Source of the DNA: Bacteroidales bacterium
GTDB lineage: Bacteria > Bacteroidota > Bacteroidia > Bacteroidales > UBA3824
NCBI GenBank assembly: GCA_017530465.1
Contig: JAFXMJ010000222.1
Coordinates: forward strand, 1-12,913
Length of the DNA: 12,913 nucleotides
Direction: 5' to 3'
Shown: positions 1 through 5,861 of the stretch, in pieces
Layout of the letters: each line of letters starts with the position of its first letter
Numbering within the stretch: position 1 is the first letter of the stretch
Translations under genes and position numbers: made by a program
Notes under the pieces: model-generated
Told to the model about the DNA's origin: nothing
Database searches by the model: none
Seen by the model: only the letters and a program-made list of their open reading frames with translations

Positions 1-34
1 CCGGAGGACTAAATACTATTATCAACTTAATTTT

Positions 35-48
35 GGGAGGACACAATT
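35..48 (+). promoter_or_regulatory. Strong Shine-Dalgarno site and AUU start of infC
   Basis: GGGAGGA at 35-41 is a near-perfect anti-Shine-Dalgarno match, followed after four bases by ATT at 46-48. The infC frame is closed upstream by TAA at 28-30. The codons from there to 46 are TTT, TGG, GAG, GAC and ACA, so no ATG, GTG or TTG is available before the conserved N-terminus. ATC at 49-51 is the only close alternative and is equally non-canonical. It is well known that infC of E. coli starts at AUU, which lets IF3 repress its own synthesis; the same role here is inference. Strong Shine-Dalgarno sites are otherwise scarce in this window. Confidence 0.8.
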
Positions 49-585
49 ATCGCAAAGCAGAATGAACAGCCCAAGCATTTCATCAACGAGAGCATCAAGG
101 CTCGTGAAGTGCGATTGGTGGGCGAAAACATCGAGGACAACAACAAGGTTGTCTCGACGCGGGAAGCACTGAGGCTTGCCGAGGAGCAGGGGCTCGATTT
201 GGTAATGATTACAGCGGACGCCAATCCGCCTGTATGTAAAATCGTTGACTATTCCAAGTTCCTGTATCAGCTCAAAAAGAAGCTCAAAGAGCAGAAGGCC
301 AACACTAAGAAGACCGAGGTCAAGGAAATCAGGTTTGGACCTCAGACCGACGACCACGACTTCGAGTTCAAACTCAACCACGCCAAGCGTTTCCTCGCTG
401 ACGGCGATATGGTGAGGGCGTATGTGTTCTTCAAGGGACGTTCCATCGTCTATAAAGAGCAGGGCGAGATTTTGCTTTTGAAATTTGCCACACAACTCGA
501 AGGCATCGGCAAGGTTGACCGTATGCCGGCGTTGGAGGGCAAAAAGATGATTATGCTCATCTCCCCGATTAAGAAAAAAGCGTAA
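46..585 (+). CDS. infC: Translation initiation factor IF-3
   Basis: IF3 binds the 30S subunit, prevents premature 50S joining and proofreads start codon and initiator tRNA. From the ATT at 46 the product is 179 aa, close to the usual ~180. The N-terminal domain (about residues 12-85) has the INESIKAREVRLVGENIEDN region and a basic helical linker rich in Lys (KKKLKEQ). The C-terminal domain (about 88-179) has the family stretches KEIRFGP, HDFEFK and VFFKGR. Starting at GTG 109, the first conventional start codon in frame, would remove the conserved N-terminal 21 residues. The gene heads the infC-rpmI-rplT cluster; thrS usually lies just upstream, and the TAA at 10-12 could be its end, but only three codons are visible. 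IF3 autoregulation through the AUU codon is the likely control. Confidence 0.96.
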   Translation: MIAKQNEQPKHFINESIKAREVRLVGENIEDNNKVVSTREALRLAEEQGLDLVMITADANPPVCKIVDYSKFLYQLKKKLKEQKANTKKTEVKEIRFGPQTDDHDFEFKLNHAKRFLADGDMVRAYVFFKGRSIVYKEQGEILLLKFATQLEGIGKVDRMPALEGKKMIMLISPIKKKA

Positions 586-647
586 GACAAAATAATTTTC
601 GTGCGTTGACAGGACAAGCAACCGTAACACATTAATTGTAGAAGAAA

Positions 648-845
648 ATGCCAAAAGTAAAAACCAACTGCGCTGCAAAGAAGAGATTCAAGTTGACGGC
701 GTCAGGCAAGATCAAGAGAAGACACGCCTTCCACAGCCACATCCTGACTAAGAAGGCCACCAAGAGGAAGAGAAATCTTACTCAGTTTGGTCTTGTATCG
801 GGTGCCAACGAAGGCACTATCAAGGAATTGCTCGGAATGAGGTAG
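648..845 (+). CDS. rpmI: 50S ribosomal protein L35
   Basis: This 65-aa, strongly basic protein is a component of the large ribosomal subunit. It begins MPKVKTNCAAKKRFKLTASG, the standard L35 opening, and carries the SGKIKRRHAFHSHILTKKATKRKR core typical of the family (quoted here as SGKIKRRHAFHSH followed by a KKxxKRKR tract). Length matches the usual 64-66 aa. It lies 62 bases after infC with no terminator or recognisable promoter between them, so the two are probably co-transcribed. The ATG at 648 has only an A/G-rich GAAGAAA leader, as is common in Bacteroidota. A 153-base spacer, longer than expected within a ribosomal protein operon, follows before rplT. Confidence 0.97.
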   Translation: MPKVKTNCAAKKRFKLTASGKIKRRHAFHSHILTKKATKRKRNLTQFGLVSGANEGTIKELLGMR

Positions 846-998
846 TTCCCGACCACAGAGGTTTTTTAGCCGGCTTTTTGTGACAAAAAACGGCTTAACA
901 ATCACGTTTAACCCGGACGTGGGCATATTTAAGCGTAGTTGGCGACGACGATGCCGCGATTGCCGCCTTACGTCCAAAAAACACAAATTCAACAAAAA
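846..998 (+). promoter_or_regulatory. Structured spacer between rpmI and rplT, possible L20-responsive leader
   Basis: This 153-base gap can form at least two hairpins. The first pairs AGCCG (868-872) with CGGCT (891-895) and continues inward with TTTTTG against CAAAAA around a tiny loop. The second pairs CACGT (903-907) with ACGTG (917-921) around a nine-base loop. Neither is followed by a T run, so they are not intrinsic terminators. I see no convincing TAnnTTTG promoter here. L20 represses its own operon by binding mRNA in E. coli and in Bacillus-type L20 leaders; that this spacer does the same is inference only. Confidence 0.45.
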
Positions 999-1343
999 AT
1001 GCCAAGATCAGTGAATGTCGTTGCTTCACGCAGACGACGCAAAAAAATCCTCAAACTCACAAGAGGTAACTTCGGAGCAAGGGCTAACGTTTACACCATT
1101 GCGAAGAACACGTATGAGAAGGGCCTGTTGCACGCCTACATCCAGAGGAAGATGAAAAAGCGCAACTTCCGTGCACTTTGGATCGCACGTATCAATGCAG
1201 CAGTACGCGGCTTCAACATGTCGTACTCGGAATTCATCGGCAAAATTGCCAAGAAGGACATCAAGCTCAACCGCAAGGTGCTTGCCGACTTGGCGATGAA
1301 CAACCCCAAGGCTTTCGAGGCTGTTGTAAATTCCGTGAAATAG
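999..1343 (+). CDS. rplT: 50S ribosomal protein L20
   Basis: L20 binds 23S rRNA early in large-subunit assembly and in several bacteria represses its own operon. The 114-aa product has the conserved start MPRSVNVVASRRRRKKILKL, then RGNFGARANVYTIAKN and the globular C-terminal half with RALWIARINAAVRG, followed by a LNRKVLADLA helix. I chose ATG 999 because the family begins at MPRS. An in-frame ATG at 939 would add 20 residues that do not resemble L20 and that come from the structured spacer. It is the last gene of the translation cluster: a strong hairpin terminator lies about 85 bases downstream. Length and composition are ordinary for the family. Confidence 0.97.
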   Translation: MPRSVNVVASRRRRKKILKLTRGNFGARANVYTIAKNTYEKGLLHAYIQRKMKKRNFRALWIARINAAVRGFNMSYSEFIGKIAKKDIKLNRKVLADLAMNNPKAFEAVVNSVK

Positions 1344-1428
1344 TCGCGGGTTTACGCTTTCAAGTTTTTTTTGATTAACAGGTAGTTTGTTACTAAGACG
1401 CACGATTTTTTTTGACGATACAACCACC

Positions 1429-1473
1429 AATTCCCGAAGATTTCCCAATGGAAGTTTTCGGGAATTTTTTTTT
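1429..1473 (+). terminator. Intrinsic terminator after rplT
   Basis: AATTCCCGAA (1429-1438) pairs perfectly with TTCGGGAATT (1457-1466). An inner TTCC/GGAA stem lies around the loop, and a run of nine T follows at 1465-1473. It ends the infC-rpmI-rplT transcript and insulates it from the dapB promoter that starts just downstream. The rest of the gap between rplT and this stem (1344-1428) is AT-rich, and I see nothing else in it. Confidence 0.88.
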
Positions 1474-1486
1474 CACATTTTTTTGT

Positions 1487-1517
1487 TTTGTTATATCCGC
1501 AATTAGTGTTAATTTTG
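1487..1517 (+). promoter_or_regulatory. Bacteroides-type promoter of dapB
   Basis: TTTG at 1487-1490 is separated by 19 bases from TAATTTTG at 1510-1517. This matches the Bacteroidota sigma-ABfr consensus TTTG-N19-21-TAnnTTTG exactly. Transcription should start near 1524, giving a leader of about 21 bases before the dapB ATG at 1545. No Shine-Dalgarno site is visible in that leader. Confidence 0.8.
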
Positions 1518-1544
1518 CAAAGTTAATCAAAACCTTATCACAAA

Positions 1545-2267
1545 ATGAAAATTGCACTTATCGGATATGGCAAGATGGGCCATGAAATTGAAAAAATAGC
1601 CAAGGAGCGCGGCAACGAGGTTCCCGTAATCATCGACGCGCTCATCAACCCGCAGGACTTCACCGCCGACAATCTCCGCAAGGCGGACGTCGCAATTGAG
1701 TTCACGCGCCCTGACGCCGCTTTCGACAATTATATCAAATGCTTTGAGGCTGGCATCCCCGTGGTGTCGGGTACAACTGGTTGGCTCGACAAGATGCCTC
1801 AGATTGAGAAGATTTGCAAGGAGCAGGGCAAGACATTCTTCTACGCCTCCAACTTCTCCATTGGCGTCAACATCTTCTTCCGCTTGAACAAGTACCTCGC
1901 CAACATCATGAACGGCTTCAAGGATTATGACGTGAAGATGGAGGAAATCCATCACACCACCAAGCTCGACAAGCCCTCCGGCACTGCCAAGACCCTCGCC
2001 GACGACCTCGTGGCAATACTCGACCGCAAGCAATCTTGGATTATCGACGGACAGCCCAAACCTTCCGAAATCAATATCGACTGCCTCCGCGTGGAGAACG
2101 TGCCTGGCACGCACACCGTGAAGTATTTCTCCGACATCGACGACATCGAGATGACTCACACCGCACATTCGAGGAAGGGATTTGCGCTTGGAGCGGTGCT
2201 CGCGGCAGAGTTCCTCAATGGCAAACCCGCCGGCATCTACGGCATGGACGACATGCTCAAATTCTAA
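1545..2267 (+). CDS. dapB: 4-hydroxy-tetrahydrodipicolinate reductase
   Basis: DapB is the cytoplasmic NAD(P)H-dependent reductase that forms tetrahydrodipicolinate on the way to meso-diaminopimelate and lysine. The N-terminal Rossmann fold shows GYGKMG at residues 7-12 for dinucleotide binding, and SGTTG around 75-79. The catalytic signature is EIHHTTKLDKPSGTA, with His136-His137 and Lys140, then the substrate-binding PSGTA at 144-148. At 240 aa it is shorter than the E. coli enzyme (273 aa) but typical of the compact Bacteroidota form. It has its own promoter and is the first gene of a unit with two signal peptidase genes; only 21 bases separate it from the first. The functional link to those genes is not obvious. 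Confidence 0.96.
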   Translation: MKIALIGYGKMGHEIEKIAKERGNEVPVIIDALINPQDFTADNLRKADVAIEFTRPDAAFDNYIKCFEAGIPVVSGTTGWLDKMPQIEKICKEQGKTFFYASNFSIGVNIFFRLNKYLANIMNGFKDYDVKMEEIHHTTKLDKPSGTAKTLADDLVAILDRKQSWIIDGQPKPSEINIDCLRVENVPGTHTVKYFSDIDDIEMTHTAHSRKGFALGAVLAAEFLNGKPAGIYGMDDMLKF

Positions 2268-2288
2268 TCAAGTAATCATCATCCCGAA

Positions 2289-3707
2289 ATGAAAAAACTC
2301 TTTGCCAACAAGTGGGTGAAATTTGGCGTTGTGGCGTTCATCTACCTGCTTTTCGTAATATGGTTGCAAAACTGGTGGCTCCTCTTGGGTCTCGTCATTA
2401 TCTATGATATGTACATCTCCAAGAAGGTTCATTGGGCTTTTTGGAAGAAAAAAGACGCCGAAAAACAGACCAAGACCGTCGAATGGATTGACGCATTGAT
2501 ATTTGCGGTGATTGCTGCCACGGTCATCAGATTGTTTTTCATCGAGGCGTTCACCATACCGACGTCTTCGATGGAGAAGTCGTTGCTTGTGGGCGACTAC
2601 CTGTTTGTCAGCAAGTTGAGCTATGGCCCCAGGATGCCCAATACGCCCATTTCGTTGCCTTTTGCGCACAATACGATGCCTTTTACCACCAGCACCAAGT
2701 CGTATGCTGAATGGCTGCAATGGCCATACCGCCGCCTTGCCGGACTTGGCAAAGTGGAGCGTAATGACGTGGTGGTATTCAATTTCCCCGAGGGCGACAC
2801 CGTGTGCCTCAATCAGCAGGGGCCGAGTTATTACCAGTTGCTCAGGCAGTTTGGGCGCGAGGCCATCGACCAAAATGTTGCATACGACAAATATGGACAG
2901 CCGATACGAGGCTATTTTGGACAGAGGCAAAGTCGTCCTGTGGATCGCCGTGAAAACTATATCAAGCGTTGCGTCGCCATTGCGGGCGATTCGATACAAG
3001 TGATTGACGGTCAGGTATATGTCAATGGCAAACCGCAGGAAAACATCGGCGACCGCCAGTACAAGTACCTCATACAGACCGACGGCACCAGTTTCAACCC
3101 CACCAAACTTGAAGAGCTTGGAATTTCGGACGAAGACTGCAAGGCGTCGCGTGGCATTGATGCTTCGTATCTCGATTACGTGGATGGTCTGAAGGACGTT
3201 GACATCAACAAACTCTTCGTCTTCCCGCTTGTGGAGGAGAATGTCGAAAAGCTCCGCGCCATGCCTTTCGTGAAGTCGGTGACGAGGATTGTACGTCCCA
3301 AGGGCTACCGCGAGAGCTTCATCTTCCCGCACGACCCCAAGTACAATTGGAACGAAGACAATTTTGGCCCATTGTACATCCCCAAGAAGGGCGACGTCAT
3401 CAAGTTGACCCTTGACAATCTGCCTCTCTACCGCCGTTGCATCGAGGTTTATGAAGGCAATTCGCTTTTCGTGAGCGGCGACCAGATTATCATCAACAAT
3501 GAGCCAGCCGACTCCTACACTTTCAGGATGGACTATTATTTTATGATGGGCGATTCCCGCCACAATTCCGCCGATTCCCGTTTCTGGGGATTTGTGCCTG
3601 AAGATCACGTGGTTGGCAAGGCATTGTTCGTCTGGTTCAGCACCGACAAGGACAAGAGTTTCCCGTCGTCGATACGTTGGAGCCGCATATTCAAGGGCAT
3701 TGATTAA
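2289..3707 (+). CDS. lepB: Signal peptidase I, long Bacteroidota form
   Basis: This membrane-bound serine peptidase (family S26A) removes signal peptides from secreted proteins on the outer face of the inner membrane. Two hydrophobic segments lie near residues 11-40, and another at about 66-86 precedes the catalytic domain. The nucleophile is Ser94 in IPTSSMEKSL, and the general base is Lys226 in YIKRCVAIAGD. Box E is GDSRHNSADSRFWG (421-434). At 472 aa it is far longer than E. coli LepB (324 aa). The extra sequence lies between the Ser and Lys boxes and in a roughly 120-residue insertion at about 241-360, as in other Bacteroidota enzymes. It is followed after 5 bases by a short paralogue and is probably co-transcribed from the dapB promoter. 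Confidence 0.95.
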   Translation: MKKLFANKWVKFGVVAFIYLLFVIWLQNWWLLLGLVIIYDMYISKKVHWAFWKKKDAEKQTKTVEWIDALIFAVIAATVIRLFFIEAFTIPTSSMEKSLLVGDYLFVSKLSYGPRMPNTPISLPFAHNTMPFTTSTKSYAEWLQWPYRRLAGLGKVERNDVVVFNFPEGDTVCLNQQGPSYYQLLRQFGREAIDQNVAYDKYGQPIRGYFGQRQSRPVDRRENYIKRCVAIAGDSIQVIDGQVYVNGKPQENIGDRQYKYLIQTDGTSFNPTKLEELGISDEDCKASRGIDASYLDYVDGLKDVDINKLFVFPLVEENVEKLRAMPFVKSVTRIVRPKGYRESFIFPHDPKYNWNEDNFGPLYIPKKGDVIKLTLDNLPLYRRCIEVYEGNSLFVSGDQIIINNEPADSYTFRMDYYFMMGDSRHNSADSRFWGFVPEDHVVGKALFVWFSTDKDKSFPSSIRWSRIFKGID

Positions 3708-3712
3708 TTCTG

Positions 3713-4279
3713 ATGAAGATATTCGCAGGTTGGATATTGCCGTTGATAATCGCGGTTGCGGTTGCTTTGGCGGCGTGGCATAGTTTGCGCGACAGGATTT
3801 ATGAAGTGGGCGGCGATTCTATGTCGCCCACTTTGACACGCGGGCAGAAGGTCTGGGTGGAGTACGGCGGCACGATAAGGCGCAATGATATTGTATTGGT
3901 AGTCAATCCATTAGCACCTAAAAATGCTGCGACTATTCCAATAATGAAACGCTGCGTCTGTATGCCGGGCGATTCTATTACCAAGTTGCGGTCTATGCAT
4001 ATCTATGGCCCTGCCGTGATACCGCGAAGTGGAATGAAGGTTCATCTCGATTATGCCAATTATATGATATACAAGGATTTGGCTATGAAATACGAAGATG
4101 CCGTTATGGAGTGGCGCGATAGTATTTGTACCGTTAATGGCAATGCCGCCGAATACTACATATTCAGACGCGACTATGTTTTTCTCATCAATGACAATCG
4201 CGCCGACCATTCTGATTCCCGCACGTTGGGTCCTGTGCCTCGGGATTGGGTCGGCGCAAAAATTAAGTTTGTTTTTTAG
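3713..4279 (+). CDS. Short, divergent signal peptidase I paralogue (S26 family)
   Basis: This 188-aa S26-family protein has one N-terminal membrane span (about residues 5-22). Ser36 in GGDSMSPTL is the predicted nucleophile, Lys79 in IMKRCVCMPGD the general base, and residues 151-187 align by eye with the C-terminus of the neighbouring long LepB (shared FRxDYxF, DSR, VPxDxV and a final FV). Catalytic Ser and Lys are present, so it is probably active. Box E is altered: the Gly of GD(N/S)R is Asn160, and the Ser equivalent to E. coli Ser278 appears to be His166, while Asp168 and Arg170 remain. It lacks the large insertion of its neighbour. The 5-base gap after lepB indicates co-transcription and probably tandem duplication. 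Its substrates are unknown; a specialised clientele is inference. Confidence 0.88.
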   Translation: MKIFAGWILPLIIAVAVALAAWHSLRDRIYEVGGDSMSPTLTRGQKVWVEYGGTIRRNDIVLVVNPLAPKNAATIPIMKRCVCMPGDSITKLRSMHIYGPAVIPRSGMKVHLDYANYMIYKDLAMKYEDAVMEWRDSICTVNGNAAEYYIFRRDYVFLINDNRADHSDSRTLGPVPRDWVGAKIKFVF

Positions 4280-4300
4280 GAAAAAAACAAGACATTCTCC

Positions 4301-4332
4301 TTTGTATAATTTACGGATTTTTTATACCTTTG
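4301..4332 (+). promoter_or_regulatory. Bacteroides-type promoter of the NUDIX-lipoprotein unit
   Basis: TTTG at 4301-4304, a 20-base spacer and TACCTTTG at 4325-4332 match the TTTG-N19-21-TAnnTTTG consensus fully. The predicted start near 4339 leaves about 17 bases before the NUDIX ATG at 4356. I see no hairpin terminator between the preceding signal peptidase gene and this promoter, so some read-through from upstream is possible. Confidence 0.8.
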
Positions 4333-4355
4333 GGCAAAATTAACTAATCATATTT

Positions 4356-4955
4356 ATGGAAAACACGATAAATCTCTATTGTGGCTACGCGCTGATAACG
4401 CTTGGCATGGAAGCTGACGGTGATTACCGGGAAGTGGAGTATTATGACGGACTTCCCGCTGACTGCCTCGACGGGCTTGTGCGTGGCAGACTTCTCATCC
4501 GTGGCGACGCCAATCAGCTGCTCGAGATATTCAAGGGCAGTTGCAAATATGTGGAGGCCGCCGGCGGATACGTACTCAATGCCTTGGGGCAGAGCCTTGT
4601 GATAGTCCGCAACGGGCTTTATGACCTGCCGAAAGGAAAGATAGAGCCGGGCGAGGATTCCGAAACAGCAGCTGTGCGCGAGGTCAACGAGGAGACTGGC
4701 GTACAGCCAAAAATCGAACGAAAACTGATTGACACCTACCATTTTTACCGTTGGGGCGACGAGAAGGAAGTCACCATCAAGAAGACGCATTGGTATTTGA
4801 TGACGCTCCTTGGCAATTCGGCTACCAAACCGCAGACCGAAGAGGGCATCACGTCCTGCATCTGGATGGATGACGATATGATTGACAATGTCACCAAGCG
4901 CACCCACAGGAATTTGAAAATTATTTTCGACTTGAAAAAGAACGGCGAAATATGA
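4356..4955 (+). CDS. NUDIX hydrolase
   Basis: This cytoplasmic hydrolase of a nucleoside diphosphate-linked substrate carries a complete NUDIX box at residues 94-116. It fits GX5EX7REUXEEXGU, with Gly94, Glu100, Arg108-Glu109, Glu112-Glu113 and Gly115, so it should bind divalent metal and be active. The NUDIX fold spans about 70-190. Residues 1-69 form an N-terminal extension of unknown role, which I do not recognise as a defined domain. The substrate cannot be read from the sequence. It is the first gene after a strong promoter, and its TGA overlaps the ATG of the next gene by four bases (ATGA at 4952-4955). That overlap suggests translational coupling of a cytosolic enzyme to an envelope lipoprotein, an unexpected pairing. 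Confidence 0.92.
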   Translation: MENTINLYCGYALITLGMEADGDYREVEYYDGLPADCLDGLVRGRLLIRGDANQLLEIFKGSCKYVEAAGGYVLNALGQSLVIVRNGLYDLPKGKIEPGEDSETAAVREVNEETGVQPKIERKLIDTYHFYRWGDEKEVTIKKTHWYLMTLLGNSATKPQTEEGITSCIWMDDDMIDNVTKRTHRNLKIIFDLKKNGEI

Positions 4956-5854
4956 AAAAAATCGGTGCAATCTTGACTATATTAGTAGTCATCATAGTTT
5001 TTCAGGGGTGTGGTGGCAAGCAGCAGTATCAGCCGCCCAAGGATGGCGACACGCTTACATCGCAGCAGATTGTGGATTTGATGCGTATGGGGTGGCCTGT
5101 GCATCTCAAAGGAAATATAATCAAGGGTACGCTCGATTTTACCGAAGTGAGCGGCAGCAGCAGCCTTTTGGCGGTGGCGCCGTCGTATGTGTATTCCGAC
5201 ATTGTATTTGCCAATTGTGTCTTTGAAGACAGCGTCACTTCATTTTCTGAGCGCGACAATTCGCAAAAGGTTTACACTGTATTTGAAAGAAACATTGTAT
5301 TTCAGGAATGTGATTTCAAGCGCGGGGTCAATTTCACCCAGGCGGATTTCCGTGGGCGTTTTGATTTCGACATCAGCAAGGTGGCTGGCGACGCGGCTTT
5401 CGACGGCTGCAAATTCCGTGCTGGTGCGTCGTTTGCGATGGCCAATTTCAATGGCGAAGTTACATTCGTGAGCAGCGTATTTGGCGGCAGGGCAAATTTT
5501 ATGAAAAGTTTTTTCAGGAAGCCTGTCGTTTTCCAACGATGTAGAATGGAGGATATGGTGATGTTTGCCGATTCGCATTTCTACGACTACACCGAATTTT
5601 CCAAGATTAGCGCAATGGGCGACATCGATTTCACCAATTCGCAGTTTGCTGGCAGGGTGGTGATGGCGAGGTCGCTGTATATGGGCAATATTAAGTTTGC
5701 CAATTGCGTTTTAAAGGGTAGCATGGAGTTTATTGGCAATACCCTTGCCGAGCAGCCTAATGTAGCAGGGGTGCAGTTGCCTGAGGGCGGGGTCAATGCC
5801 TCGGACAACTCCTTGTTGCAAAAAGTTAAAGTTGATTGTTTCAATATAAAATGA
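4952..5854 (+). CDS. Lipoprotein with 11-residue pentapeptide-type beta-helix repeats
   Basis: The 300-aa product begins with a charged MKK, a hydrophobic stretch and a lipobox-like VFQGC, so Cys20 should be lipidated. No acidic residues follow the Cys, so it may face the periplasm. From residue 117 onward a hydrophobic residue, nearly always Phe, recurs at exact 11-residue spacing: 117, 128, 139, 150, 161, 172, 183, 194, 205, 216, 227, 238 (Met), 249, 260. A second one lies five residues later, usually with a small residue or Cys at +3. This is the 5+6 pattern of Pentapeptide_3-like repeats and predicts a right-handed beta-helix. An isolated unit (Phe86, Cys89, Phe91) precedes a ~25-residue interruption. 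The molecular role is unknown. It overlaps the NUDIX gene by four bases and lies 7 bases before the peptidase gene. Confidence 0.85.
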   Translation: MKKIGAILTILVVIIVFQGCGGKQQYQPPKDGDTLTSQQIVDLMRMGWPVHLKGNIIKGTLDFTEVSGSSSLLAVAPSYVYSDIVFANCVFEDSVTSFSERDNSQKVYTVFERNIVFQECDFKRGVNFTQADFRGRFDFDISKVAGDAAFDGCKFRAGASFAMANFNGEVTFVSSVFGGRANFMKSFFRKPVVFQRCRMEDMVMFADSHFYDYTEFSKISAMGDIDFTNSQFAGRVVMARSLYMGNIKFANCVLKGSMEFIGNTLAEQPNVAGVQLPEGGVNASDNSLLQKVKVDCFNIK

Positions 5855-5861
5855 CAATACT

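Noticed and set aside
1..12. Possible last three codons of an upstream gene, perhaps thrS, ending at TAA 10-12
   Set aside because: The synteny is plausible, but three codons do not identify a gene and the other frames stay open longer, so it is not listed as a feature.
109..585. Shorter infC starting at GTG 109 (158 aa)
   Set aside because: It drops the conserved IF3 N-terminal residues and has no ribosome binding site; the frame is open and conserved upstream to ATT 46.
939..998. N-terminal extension of rplT from ATG 939
   Set aside because: L20 proteins begin at MPRS; the 20 extra residues match nothing in the family and come from the structured spacer.
2268..3608. 446-aa open frame on the minus strand opposite lepB
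   Set aside because: It lies antisense to a gene with clear catalytic motifs and shows no domain, promoter or start context; a codon-bias shadow.
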